A stretch of DNA of 64,000 nt, taken from NCBI GenBank assembly GCA_029216955.1, contig JANAVB010029819.1:30352204-30416203 (forward strand), read 5' to 3'. The position numbers were made by a program, and so were the translations under genes. Source of the DNA: Iris pallida (taxonomy: Eukaryota; Streptophyta; Magnoliopsida; Asparagales; Iridaceae). The stretch's first letter is position 1. Every line of letters starts with the position of its first letter. This document shows positions 44,133 to 56,566 of the stretch, piece after piece. The notes beneath the pieces are model-generated. The model saw only the letters and a list, made by a program, of their open reading frames with translations. It had not been told where the DNA came from and did not search any database.

Positions 44133-47100
44133 TGGCATTGCGTATAGAGTTGTCCCCAAAATTTGGGATAGGGGCTCTGTTGTTGTATTATGTGTAGGGT
44201 TGTCAGGTTCGGTCCCAATTTATGCAAAACTCAATCCCTAGATAGTTAATCGTACACAATCCCAAACCAGATAAGGAATAAATGATCCGAACCCGATCCT
44301 AACCTGATAAAGAAATTGGATTCGGGTAATCATTTGGTATTCATTGGCAAAGTACTTACATACTTCTTTTACATATACATGAAATTTTTTGGAATACAAA
44401 TAGTTATATGATCAAATGAATATAGTTATATTGAGTATCAAAGGGGATGCAAGTATTGATTAGGTGATACCAATTGGTGTCATGGACAGTGTCAGGAAGG
44501 GTCTATATGAGGAAATTGGGGTTAGATTGGTGTGTACCTAGAGTGCAGCTAACTTCTTGCTCGAGAATGCAGCAGCCTGCAGTAACATTTGAACGGCCTT
44601 GTACTGCATGATACTGCTAGTATGCAGCAATTTTCCTGGAGTTTCCTGTATAGTGTCGCAGAAATTTGCAATGTCTGTAGTGTCAATTTTGGTATCAGAA
44701 ATACCAACAAACCTGTGAGAATTATGTGCATCAAGTGGCCATATGTGAGTATACTATGCACTAAAATTTGTGTGATGAGGGTGTTCAATGATTTGACTGG
44801 TTGAGATTGCAGGCAATGTTGCATACCTGGTCCTAGATGCAAGATAACTAAACATTAGATATATGGTTGCTTCATGATCTACTGCTTTTAAGAGTATTAG
44901 GCCTTCCATAAGAGAAACACTTATTTTTTGAATACATGGCTTCCTTTTATTGTCGAAACTTATTGTTTCTTGTTGTAATGACTCCAAAAGGATGTAGGTA
45001 GCTCATTCTACTTGTTTGCAATAGCCCATAGCAACTTTAGATTGCTATAAAATAGTTTGATCCAAGGATAAACTCTGGTGACAAATTTATTCCACTTCTA
45101 TTCAAAATCTCCAGTCACAGGAACTGAGCCATCACAGGAATAATCAAAATTCCAAGCAAATGAGGGCACAAATTTATATAAAATATGACAGGCAAATTTT
45201 TTTTAATAATTAAAGACATGGCAATCAACTGTAAGACCAGTGAAGAAAGGCACTCTACACTCGATGTATATCACCAACCTGATTCTGTTATGTGTTTGTG
45301 ATGCAAGTTAAATGGAAGTAAACTATATACACATTTAATGGAGCATACAATTTTGTATAAGACTAAAAGATCCATTTTTCCAGTCTCAGCCACTTTGATA
45401 TTGTTTATCGTCTAAAATATAGTAAATGTATGAAACAACCAAGTTAGATTTCAATCCTCAATATACTAAGCTAATATATGAATGATGGCTAAAATAACAT
45501 CACATAATGTACGATTTAATAATCAAACTGACCTGTCCAAGAAGGAGACTGCATACATCAGACCTAAGAGAACTCCTGGGAAGTAACAAACATAGCACAT
45601 TACATGTTCCACCAGGGATTGGTATTGCCCAATTCGGCCAACTTATGTCATATGCTTACAATTTGGAGTGGCAAGTACAATATGGATGTGGATGAAGAAG
45701 CACCTAGTACTGAATTCATGCAAAACGCAATTATGACCTTTCCAAGTACAAAACAAGGAATTATACATGCAATTCAAAAAGGAAAATTCTAAATGCACTT
45801 TTGCTTAGGACAGTCCATTACTTCAGGACAACCCAGATTTTTGCAATTTTTACTCATGACAGCCCCAAATTTACTTTGGGCTGCCCAACTCCCCAAAACT
45901 CTTCATTCTAAATTTCTATTCTCTCTCTTCAAAGTTAACAAACCTTCCCTTCATATACGAACTTTAGAAACTTCCTTATGGTAAACCAATTTAACTTAAA
46001 TTGGTTAACCAATTTAACTTAGATAAATTTCTATTTTATCTAAACCAGCTGCAGATAGAAACTTCCTTATGGTTAACCAATTTAAGTTAACAAACCTCTC
46101 CACAACAGTCAAAAACTCTCACAGACTTGAGAAAGGTAGGGTATGGAACTTTGGCTATATATGAGGAATAACATAAGGGTGGGTTGATAAGTTGGATTCG
46201 AACTTAATATAATTCATTTATAGAGTTAACAGAAAGATTCTGAACCCTTAAATAAATGATATCACCAAAGTTTGGTTTAATGCCATGAAGCTAAGAGTAA
46301 ATGATAGGCAAAAAAAAAAATTAGGGGTTCCAAACAACATACACTGCAGAAGAAGTGGTGGAAAGGGTAACCCCACAGAAGCAACCGCACCAATGAGAAC
46401 TTTTGTCACATATCAAAACTTGACATCAGCCTGAAGAATATTCAACTCATGGTGCTCATCTTACCAGAAAAAAAATGACTAGTAGTTCTGGATGAATGCT
46501 TCTTCCATCTAGAAAACTTGACCAAACCTGACCAGAGTTGATTCTCAAAGCAATCATTATAACCGAATTGCCTGCAAAAAAACTAATATTTAAAACACAA
46601 GGTGAGGAATAGTTTGCAAGACAGTGAAGAATGTCAATCTAGAAAGGAAAAAAAAAGAAGCTTCAAGAGCATTGCCCATGTTCCAAACTCTAATTACCAG
46701 AGAGTTCCCTTTTTATTTTCTCCACACTTGCAGGAACTATTGAAAAGGAGAAAAACAAACTAAAACACATTTTTGAAAGAAAAGGTAAAATATTACGTTG
46801 GAAGTGTAAACCCAACAAATATGTAGTTCATATCAAATTTGATACCAATAAAACCACTTGTCATTCAATTATCTAAAAAAGGCACTAACTGCCACAACCA
46901 AACTCCACCACTGGTCAGATGTGGAGTTCTGGAGACAACAAAGGTGGAGCATCAAAAATTTAAGATAGATGTTGCAGAAAAAGGTACCATTAACTGGATT
47001 AGTTCTGCAAAGTAGTAAATCTACAGAGTAATTATGCATGAGAGATTCATTGCATTTGTTAGAGAGCAAGCTTTGTCAATGTGTGAGTGGAACTGTCAAT

Positions 47101-49809
47101 CAGGGAAAAGAAGAAAAGTTGACTCATCCATTTCTTTGTATCAAACAACTTCAAGAACACTTGTTAGACACTAAAAAATAATTACCTTGCCTATAGTAGC
47201 TGAAAGAGGTCCACCCTAGGTGGGACAATCCTCCAGATAAGTGCTTTTGGACCAAGTCATCAAACCCATGGAACACAATCATAGTTCAAATAAATTTAAG
47301 ATAGATGTAACTAGCAATCCCTGGTGGACTGTCCTAAGCTAACTTCTATGTTTCTGTAGAAATTTTCCCCAATGGACACAGTCCCGAAATCTACAAAGGC
47401 CTTCCCAACAAGTTAAGTACAGTTCCTATCAACATATGCTGGACCCTTCTCTGGTAGCAGGGCAAGAGAGAGATACTTGGTGTATCGGGCATTGATGTTG
47501 AAAGACCAAAGTTGAAAGTCCCTTAAAAGCCCCTCTTTTTATCATCATATTTGTTTTAGCTAGTGTGTCATAAACCAGAGTCCAAAATTATGGTCAAAGC
47601 CCACCCCATACATGTTGTTCTTGATTGGATGGGTCTCGTATATAGGAACAAACTCTTATAAGCCTTTAAGAAAATATTTTAAGGTCCTTGCAACGTACAT
47701 AACTAAGATGCAGATTGACTGGTAGGCAGCCCTATTTTGTTGCCCATGCACTTTAAGCTCATGCAACCAAGGAGCAACCCCCAAGTTCCGCTGGACTAGA
47801 AGAAATTCTATACGAATAGGTAAAGATGAAATGTGTATCTTTTATGGGAAGTGTGAAAAGATAGATTCATGGGCATATGGGAATCTGATAAGAATCTAAA
47901 AAGTGATACCTGAGAACTTCTCCCAAAAGATATATATATAAAGATGACACAAAGGAACTTCCAACTTGAGCTTTGATACCGTATATGGCATGAAGATTGT
48001 TTGTCACCAAGTCAAAAAGATTTGTATCTTCCCAAAGTTGTGCACTAGCATGACAACCACTGATATGTTCAACACATTCAACATATAAAACGAAGCATGA
48101 AAATATTCATTCCTAAACTACTGCTGATATAATCTAAGGATCAATAATGCAAGCACTTGCTTTGTTGAATTCTGCCATAAAATGAAGTAGACTGATGACA
48201 TCAAAAGCAGAAACTTAGTTAAGAGAAAATTGACAAGAGTGACCAAAGAGCATACTTCTTTCGGTTTGTTTGTATTTTTCCTTTGTCAAAATCAAAGTGT
48301 TCTACCATCATCTTGAGGTGGGGTGTTAGACATACCTTACATATCCAAGATAATCAAGAACACCAGAGATCCGCCAATATATTTTTGTTTTTTAGGTGTA
48401 GCTCGCTCCGAGGAACCGATTCTCCTTCATTAACTACTTGTGTTCTCCATTAATAGACAATAAGAATTAGAAATTAAGCAAAAAGTTAGCTTCAAAAGGT
48501 TTTGCTTCAAATGGCCAGCTACAGACCACTTGTCAGTAGTTTTTGCTTCAAATTGAACTAGAGCTTAAGAGCCTATTGCCAGCAGGAGAGTTGTCCACTG
48601 ACTAGCTGGACTCTACCACTTGTTGAACCTCAAAAAATAATATGCTCGGTGATAGTATCAGTTCCAATTTTGATTACCAAGGATATGTGCTCAGTGGTAG
48701 TACCAGTATAGTATCAAGCAAATGTATCGGTGATAGCATCAGTGATGGGATCAGAAACTGTGCTCAGTGATAGTATCAATGATAGCAAATGTGTTCAATT
48801 ATGACTCAACTTTACACATAGAAGAAACAAAAAATATAACATGGATGAGTGCAAAGTAGACCTTTCATGATTAGGATAAAACACTGTTACTTATCAAGAG
48901 GCCGAGCACTGCTTAGGTGATGTAAAACATAATAAAATGTAGAAAAAATTGAAATTCAACAAGCAGCAATATGCACAACAATTTAGATGATAGGGTGAAT
49001 GAGACAGTTTATAGCTCACTTTAACTAGAAGTCTATCCTATAAATTCTCGTCAAGCCATTTGGTACAAAATAGATTCAGAAGGCCAGCATACATGGGAAG
49101 TACCTTTTAGTGTTCCAGATTTTGAGCCCATCGAATTAATGAACAACCCTTCTAAGTTGTCTAGATGAGGAAAGTGTCTAGAAAATAGGAGAGAGTACAG
49201 ATCCAACAATGTCTGATTCTTGTAGTGAACCTTCGGTAGGCATTGCGAAAGTTATTAACTGATCTCTTAACAAGTTGAATATTGGAGAAACTAAATCATC
49301 AACTTTGTGTCAATATTTGCAAGATGCAATAACAAATGATATATAGAGGAAGGGATTGTTCGTCACATGTTTATCAATCTCTAGCTGTCAGAATGTAATC
49401 TTGTAAGGGTATCCTTGACAAGGAATTTCAACCACCACTACAACAAGCCTCCAATATTTATCTCAAACAAAAGAGAAAGGAAAAAAGAAACACTAGCACT
49501 AGAGAATTTAGTTCAAGAATTAAATTATACAACTACTCTGAACTTGAGCACATGGACCAAGCTGCACATATTTTATTATATCAACAAACATACAATAAAC
49601 GACCAAAATGTGCAACCAATTAAAATATATATGCAATGAACCCACATATGATCTCGCACTTGCTAAATTCAATCTACAATACAAATGCAATTAGCCACTC
49701 ATCCATGTCATAAAACCCATGGCTAATTTTGAGTGTTAGCCATAACAATCAATTTCAGTGTTAGCCATAACAATCATATAGATAATTAATAATATTATAC
49801 AATATTGTT

Positions 49810-49922
49810 AGCACATCAAAAACAATGTTGTCGCTCATAACGTACTCATCTAGCACAATCAATTTCAGTATTAGTACATCAAAAATAATGTTGTCGTTCA
49901 TAACGTACTCATCTAGCACATT
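49810..49922 (+). repeat. ~60 bp duplication
   Basis: Two copies of ACATCAAAAACAATGTTGTC followed by (G/C)TCATAACGTACTCATCTAG, separated by AATCAATTTCAGTATTAG. Confidence 0.85.
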
Positions 49923-50335
49923 GAATATTATACCACAAACCAAAAAATATATTTAGTTCACAATCCCAACACGTGAATTACCAAATATATTTAATTTTAT
50001 AAAGATAATTAATAACCCCAAAGTTCCAATCAACAAAAATATATCTAGTTTAGGTTCTCTCCCAACTGAGCTATCCCCGCATATTTTTGAAACTTATAAT
50101 TCCTACATGAATGCTAATCACAATAATTTGACAAATTAAAATCTACAAAGAACATAGCCAGGTTCAAACTCATCTCAATTTATAATATGTTTAACATCAA
50201 TCCAGAATGGGAGTAATTATGTTTAGAATCCCACAAATTTCCAAGGATGAATTAATGTTTATTAAAAAAACCCCAAATTTTCACAAATAAATCAACTGTG
50301 TCCATATTGTGTCATGTTTCTATCCATGCAAGAAT

Positions 50336-50615
50336 TTGAGTAAAGTGTAAAACACTCAAATCTCAAGCAAATAATCTTGGACAAAATTACATGCAGCCGT
50401 GTAAACAGTATGAAACACTTAAATTTTAAGCAAAATTTGAGTAAACAGTGTAAAACCCTCAAATTTCAAGCAAATAATTTAGGATAAAATTACATGCAGC
50501 CGTGTAAACAGTGTAAAACACTCAAATTTCAAGAAAAAATTGAGTAAACAGTGTAAATAGTATAAACCACTCAAATTCTAAGCAAACAATCTAGGAAAAA
50601 ATAACATGCATACAA
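50336..50615 (+). repeat. ~125 bp imperfect tandem repeat near the CACTA right end
   Basis: Between two and three units contain GTGTAAAACACTCAAATTTC, AAGCAAATAAT and ATTACATGCAGCCGTGTAAA. It may be part of the right subterminal architecture. Confidence 0.8.
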
Positions 50616-50699
50616 AAATTAGGGCAAAGACTAAAACATTTTGGTAAAAAATTCTAAAGATTGGAGAAAATATACCAAGCAGCAGGGATGGAGCACCTA

Positions 50700-50822
50700 G
50701 GGTTGAAAGGTCGGACAAAGAGAGAGCAATGGTCGGAGAGAGAGAGAGAGCAGCAACACTGGAGCACCAGGTTGGAACAATGGTCGGAGAGAAAAAGAGC
50801 AGCAACACTGGAGCTCCTAGGT

Positions 50823-50856
<34 letters not shown>

Positions 50857-50860
50857 GAGA
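50700..50860. repeat. GA-rich microsatellite and short GGTCGGAGAGAG repeats
   Basis: Three GGTCGGAGAGA-type units with GCAGCAACACTGGAG between them, then a (GA)n run at 50828-50852. Translations here are artefacts. Confidence 0.9.
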
Positions 50861-51264
50861 GCAGCATCCCCATTTTTTGATCGGAAAGGGTGAGGGAGAG
50901 AAATTTTTTTAGGTTGCTTGATATTGAGAAGTGTGTTCTCATATGTTTCGGGATGGACGGTCTGGATTAATCCATCCAATCGAACGGTTGAGATAGAAAC
51001 ATGTGGAGGTTAAGTTTCCCCATAAAATTTGGCAATTAGCCGCCAAATGTGTGACATTCCCGCCGATCTATTTGGGACAGAAATGTGTATTATTTGGAAC
51101 GAAAATTTTTATTAGTCCCAAATAGTGATCCATTTTCACAATCTGTCCCAAAAATGCAACTTTTTGTTACTAAAAATATAGCCGTCCCTAGAATTATACT
51201 TTTAGGACTTTTTAGACTAGTGTTCCTTATAGTGTCGTCCCAAAAAGATACTTTTTTTGTAGTG
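50861..51264. repeat. Right terminal region of the CACTA element
   Basis: GGGAC and GTCCCAAA words recur in both orientations up to the terminus TTTTTTTGTAGTG, mirroring the left subterminal block. Confidence 0.65.
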
Positions 51265-53198
51265 TCTAAATTAGGTAATCATAATCCTATCCACATTAAT
51301 TAAATTCTTATCATATTTAAATTAGATAATCTCTACTCATTACATATACCTATTGAATACTTCACTTATCAATAAAATCTTCTCTTATATTTTCTTTCCA
51401 AAATTTTTTTTCCGTCCAAAATAGCCCAAAATTACTCATAAATTCAGCCTCGTTTTTTAAAGGTTGTATCAACTTTGAAGAACCATACTTTCCAACTCCG
51501 GACTTTGTTTGACCTCCAATTTTTTTGTTAGAACCATATCGAGCTAAGTTTTTCGATTATGTAATTTTTTTCAGGAATTTTATATATGAATTACTGGATA
51601 ATTATTTGAGTGTCAGTTGTCCAAATATCGACATGTTGCACGGTTTTCGAGATTCTGAGAGATTTCAAAATCTGATTTACGATCCGTTTGAAGTTTTGGA
51701 AAGCTGACACAGAGGTCTACAATGTATAATTTTTTCCAGAGATTAATACTTTCATCTATTATGTTATTTAATTCGTAGAATTCAATTTTGGCCGATTATT
51801 CATCAATTTGGTCACGGTTAGCCATAATGGGGATATCTTTTGAGAAAAACGTGATTCTGTGGCACGGTAAATTTTGGTGCACTGGTGACACTGAATTCTA
51901 CTAGGGTGCATACTCAAATCTTTAAGTTTTTGATGCTTGACTTGTTAGTCAATGGTATGTCTCGATTGTGTGCCACGGGTTCCGAATTGGAAACCATGAT
52001 TTTTTTTGGTCAAAGACTTGTGTTTAATATTTATTTAGATTATAATTAGGTTAAAGTATTTTTGATTATTTATTTTAGAATTAAATTAGGTCAAATTGGG
52101 TTAAACCATTAGCCACTTTCTAGAATTTTTAGAGTGTGAATTGTAGATCTAATATGTGGTTGTTTACGTGACGGGTTAGATCTGGCTACAATGTCTTCAG
52201 TCACGACTTTGTCCCTTTTTAGTGTAAGGCAAGTATTATTATAGCCTACATTACCTTATTCTATGCTGTATCTATTTTATTCCTTGACATTGTTGGTTTA
52301 CCTTTTTTATTTTGATGCACGAGAGTTATACTTGTTATCATCATACATGATCACCTAATAATTTTTGTCAATGTTCAATATTCCAACATCAATGTTCAAT
52401 GTTTATTATTCAATATTCAAGTTTAAAGTTAATGTTAAAGTGATCATATTTACTTGTGAGAGAGTCGGAGGAGAATACAACTAGTATGCATGTGGTCTAC
52501 GCAATGTACAAGTTTTTTCTAATATCAATGTTAGTAGCAGTCATTGCACCTCACGTACCGACTGCCGGATGTCCTAACACGTCCACATACGGAACACTTG
52601 TATTCTAAAAGACACATTACACATGACTTGATTCGTGTGGACATATTGTCCAGTGGTTAGTCTCATATTAATCATGCTCTCATATTGTTTTCATGTCTTA
52701 GTTCTGCCTTCAACTATTCCATGTCATAGTTGTACTCTCAAATATTTCCAAGATATAATGGTACTCTTTTTGTATCATATTATGTTCATGTTTTCTTTAC
52801 TGTTATTTTTCATGCTTCTATATTTGACTATTTAGTGTAGTGTTATGGTGACTTGATCCATTCCAGGCTGGAAAAATATTTTTTAGATTAGTCGCTTGCT
52901 ATGCATTGGATCCTTGGGAAGGATATGGACATAGTTTGAAGAGCAGTCCTAGGGACTAGTTAGATAGGTGAGTTAATCAATTAGTTTCTTTCTATTTTGT
53001 AAGATATTGTATTTTAATTAAATGTAATCTTGGAAGTTGTAAATGATTTAGTTATTATGAATGAGCAACCAAATTAATTATGAGCAAATATTGTGACTTT
53101 GATCATGGAGTCTAGACAGCGTTCTACTGCCGATACCGCAATGTATGCTGAACATGCCCACACACTCGCATCCCAAAAAGCTGGTACGGATTGTGACA

Positions 53199-54261
53199 AG
53201 TTTTTATGGTGGCCCATGCAGGTCAGTCTTTGCAAATTGTGAGAACTTGTGGTAGTACCTATATTAGTCGTACTACTGCAAGCCTGCGATTAGGGATTGC
53301 TAATTCACAATTAGATTGATTTTATTTTAGGATAATGACTAGGCCTAGGACTAGGTGCACCGTGGGCAACCCTTACATTTATTTTGAGTTGATTGCTTGG
53401 GTAGTTAAGGTTGTTACATAGGCTATATGATTAAGATAGTGATATATATTGGGTGTCGAGATACCCAATTTGATGAATTTGAAATAACTGTGATAATATT
53501 GCATTTTGATAGGATGACTCTAATCAAAGGTGGATAGAGTCCTTAATTGATGAATTGAGTATTTAAGGTTATCATCTTTTGGTGTCTTTGAGGTTTAAAC
53601 TTTTATATTGTTGGATGAATTTATTGATAAGGTTGAATTTTAAATTTTGAAAAAAAATTATTTTTATTTAATTGGAGGTCATGGAAATCTTTGAAAATTT
53701 ATGGAATTTAAATTTTCAGGAATTTATAAATTTTTTGAAGTTAGATTTGAAGATAATTATCAGTTTGATTAAGGGTTGTAAATTTGGTAAGATGATATTG
53801 ATGATTGCTAAATTACGATATTAAATAGAGTTTGTGATATAAAATTTTATGATTGAAATTGAGGAATTTTGAAATATTCCTGAGGGTACGAATTTATAGG
53901 ATTGATTTGATGATGGGTTTAGATGTTATATAGGTAATACTCCTTTAAACAATGTCCATTGATCGTATTTTCGTTCTTATCTAAGATTCGTATCTCTTCA
54001 TTCATATTCCATTTACATGTATTTCTTCTATTGAATCTTAGAGAACATTTTAGGATTCAAGACCATAGCCATATCTATTTACTTTTTCCATTTCCATCCT
54101 AGTAGATCAATGTTCTTATTCAACAATATTTTTTTTCTTTTCATCTATGATCAATATTTTTTATCATAAATTTTTTTCTATCTATTGACCAATCCACCAA
54201 GTCCTTCTATCTTAGTAATCCTTTAATTCTGAGGACGAAATTTTTCTAAGGTGGGTAGATT
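53199..54261 (+). pseudogene. Interior of the second short-interior LTR element
   Basis: TGGTGGCCCATGCAGG (53207-53222) occupies the primer-site position, identical to 15606-15621. A frame from about 53335 reads MTRPRTRCTVGN and soon stops, where the giant-LTR element has its gag-start relic. The 3' edge (54231-54261) is the polypurine block. The rest is AT-rich without a domain. Confidence 0.65.
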
Positions 54262-55310
54262 TATAACTCCTCTTTTCGATTTTTGAAAATTACTTTTTAA
54301 TTATTTATATATTTTAATTATTCTGTTTGAAACTAATTTTTGTCTAAATTTTGTAAAAGATATTTTGGGATTATTTTTGTTATCAAAAACTTGTTTTCAA
54401 TTAAATGGTTTGAATATACTATTTAGTTTTATATTCTCTAATTTTAATATTTGAAATATAAAATATGTTGTTACCATTTTTGGTCTTTCAAAAGTTGGTT
54501 TCTAAAAATGTTTTAAAAATCAATATTATCTTTGAATAATAAAAGGGTTTTGTCCATTTATTTTTAAATAAAAATTTGGATTTATAAAAATATGTACTTT
54601 ACATTATTGGTTGACATCAAATGTTACTTGAAGTTATTATGATAATAAATTATTTAATTTGATTTGAATTTATATGATTTAAACTTTTGATAATATTAGA
54701 TGCTGACTTAAATTAGTATTGTTATCTACTAATGGATTTCGATTAGATTGAAATTTTTAAAATTTTATATATGATTTTAATTAAAGGGAGGATTTATCTC
54801 CAAGGACGAATAATCCTTATCGAATTAGAAGTTCAACTCCTATTTAAGGAGGCCTTCTCTCCTAATTATATGCAAATTAGGTAATCATAATCATATCCAC
54901 ATTAATTAAATTCTAATCATATTTAAATCAAGTTATCTCTACTCGTTATATATACATATTGGACACTTATCAAATAAAATTATCTCTCATATTTTTTTCC
55001 CAAAATTTCTCTTTTTTCGTCCAAAATAGCCCAAAATTCGTCATAAATTCAGCCGCCTTTTTCAAAGACTGTATCAACTTCGAAGGACCATAATTCCTAA
55101 CTCCGAACTCCGTTTGACCTTCATTTTTTTGTTAGAAATATCGAAGTTAGTTTTCTGATTATGTAATTTTTTATGGAATTTGTGTATGAATTTTTGGATA
55201 ATTATTTGAGTGTCGGTTGTCCAAATATCAATACGTCGCATGGTTTTCGAGATTCTGAGAGATTTCGAACTTCGATTTGTGATCCTTTTGAAGTTTTGGA
55301 AAGCTGACAT
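54262..55310 (+). repeat. Right LTR of the second short-interior element, truncated
   Basis: Aligns with the first 1058 bases of the left LTR (CACTA excluded). It stops at GCTGACAT, where the left copy continues with CAGAGGTC; an LTR terminus, TGTCACGACCCG, begins at 55311. Confidence 0.85.
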
Positions 55311-55880
55311 TGTCACGACCCGCACCCGCTTTTCGGATACAAAGCGTGTCCAAGCCCAGCCTACGTCGCAGTGTCGGCGGTAGAACGTAGTCTATATCTC
55401 ACAAGTCACTGAATCTAGAATCACATGGCAATCTATATTTCATCCATAGAATAATAAGGAATCAACTAAAACTAATGAATGTCAATGAAACTGAATAATC
55501 AAGAGTATAAACTGAATGTTTCCAAAAATCCAAGTCACGTCCGGTAGACACAAATCTACTACCAATAGACGGAATACAATAAAGACATGCAATAAACTAA
55601 CTGAGTTCAAACTGCTAATCAAATAACAACCTCAGCTGTAACGGTGGTCTGATGCTGGCTCACAGCTGCTCGTCTGCTCCTGGCTTAAACTCGACTAAAA
55701 ATGAAGAGATCATCAGGTCCTCAGAGGACTAGCAAGATACATAAAAATGAGACTTTCTAATAGTTTATCATATATGGAGAAAATCCAAAATAAATATAAC
55801 TAATTAAATAAAGGCCCAAATATAAGCCACCAACCATCATGCTGTTTGACTCTAGTTCATCTCCAAGTTAATGCCTCAAT
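55311..55880 (-). mobile_element. Gypsy LTR 3' end, minus orientation
   Basis: The minus strand ends GGTGCGGGTCGTGACA at 55311, preceded by CGTTCTACCGCCGACACTGC and GTAGGCTGGGC, the end block of the giant LTRs. The U5 block GTCCTCAGAGGAC is at 55711-55723. The outer limit towards the gag fragment is unresolved. Confidence 0.6.
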
Positions 55881-55899
55881 CACTTTGAGGTGATGAGTG

Positions 55900-56566
55900 A
55901 TTAGCTCAAAGCAAACGATGCTCTACTCACTAGAGTATTCGTCGGATGCTTAGCAGGTGCAGCCTATGACTGGTATCGTAGCTTGCCAGATGGTTACATA
56001 ATATCTTTTGTAGGATTCAAACAGATGTTCCTGGAACGATTCTATGAGGGAACAAATGACATGACTATGTTGGACCTCATCAAAATCAAGCAACGGCCTA
56101 ATGAAACCACTAAACGTTTCTTTGAGCGCTTCCGTCGAGAGGCACTCAGAATGCCTCTGGATACTCTAGATGTACTGACTATAGATACTTGCAAATCAAA
56201 CATGTTACCTATAGTCAGCATGTGGACTGGACCCCCACAATTTTAAGACTGGGCCTCCTTCATAGTAAGTGCTGTGGACACACACAAAACAGAAGAAGAA
56301 AATGCTGTCTTTTCTTTATTGGCGCAAGTCACCACAAATCGAGTACGCCTGAGAGATCCAGAACTGAGGATCCCCGAGTACAAAAAAGAATTCTGGAGAA
56401 TAGGACGATGGAGATCGAGCGGCAGTTGCTTCTTTACTCCGTTAACACTCCGATTACAATAGTAGGAGAAAACCTAAGAAAATTGCTAACTCTCGGCTCA
56501 CTGGCAAGAAGTGCAGCAATTTGGCTCTTGAAAATGCTCTCCGTTTTTTGTTTTAAAGAGGGATGA
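55900..56566 (+). pseudogene. Gypsy gag fragment (retrotransposon Gag core)
   Basis: A plus-strand frame reads FVGCLAGAAYDWYRSLPDGY, SFVGFKQMFLERFYEGTND and LIKIKQRPNETTKRFFERFR. This is the W-Y-x-x-L-P and R-F/L-I-K-Q-R-x-x-E-S/T core of plant gypsy Gag, the capsid-forming structural protein. The frame shifts near 56200 and continues with charged sequence to 56566. Neither protease nor pol follows, and it lies opposite in strand to the Tat pol to its right, so it belongs to a different, mostly lost element. Confidence 0.75.

Larger units (their letters stand above)
42461..50335. other. CACTA interior without recognisable genes
   Basis: Nearly 8 kb of AT-rich DNA with only short open frames (the longest about 97 codons) and none matching a family I know. 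A 47 bp repeat lies at 44036-44132, a two-copy duplication at 49810-49922. Short frames around 45507-45984 could be remains of an exon, but no domain is visible. Confidence 0.5.
42119..51264. mobile_element. Complete CACTA transposon, 9146 bp
   Basis: Left end CACTACAAAAAAGTGTCTTT at 42119; right end, read inward on the minus strand, CACTACAAAAAAAGTATCTT at 51264. The flanking 3 bp duplication is TCT (42116-42118 and 51265-51267), the size typical of En/Spm elements. The sister LTR at 54262 shows the uninterrupted site. Both ends have subterminal copies of GTCCCAAA and GGGAC words. Inside I found no TNP2-type transposase and no recognisable captured gene; open frames are short, so it looks non-autonomous or decayed. 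Confidence 0.92.
41503..53198 (+). repeat. Left LTR of the second short-interior element (interrupted)
   Basis: Bases 41503-42118 align with 54262-54876, and 51268-51709 with 54877-55305. The LTR then runs on to ATTGTGACA at 53198. Near its end it has the GCGTTCTACTGCCGATACCG block shared with other LTR ends in the window. Confidence 0.85.
41503..55310 (+). mobile_element. Second short-interior LTR element, with nested CACTA
   Basis: The left LTR is 41503-53198 minus the CACTA insertion (about 2.55 kb); the interior is 53199-54261 (1063 bases); the right LTR begins at 54262 and is cut at 55310 by another LTR. The interior length, primer-site-like motif and polypurine block match the giant-LTR element at 10144, so both share an unusual design: large LTRs around a roughly 1 kb interior lacking enzymes. 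Both LTR copies begin TATAACTC, with TA where TG is expected. Confidence 0.82.

Noticed and set aside
44140..44195. CCCCAAAATTTGGGATAGGGGCTCTGTTGTTG resembling the tail of a plant SINE (short excerpt of a longer match not seen)
   Set aside because: No upstream tRNA-like A and B boxes and no target-site duplication could be recognised.
50578..50979. Frame with a Ser-Leu repeat
   Set aside because: Translation of the (GA)n microsatellite near the CACTA right end.
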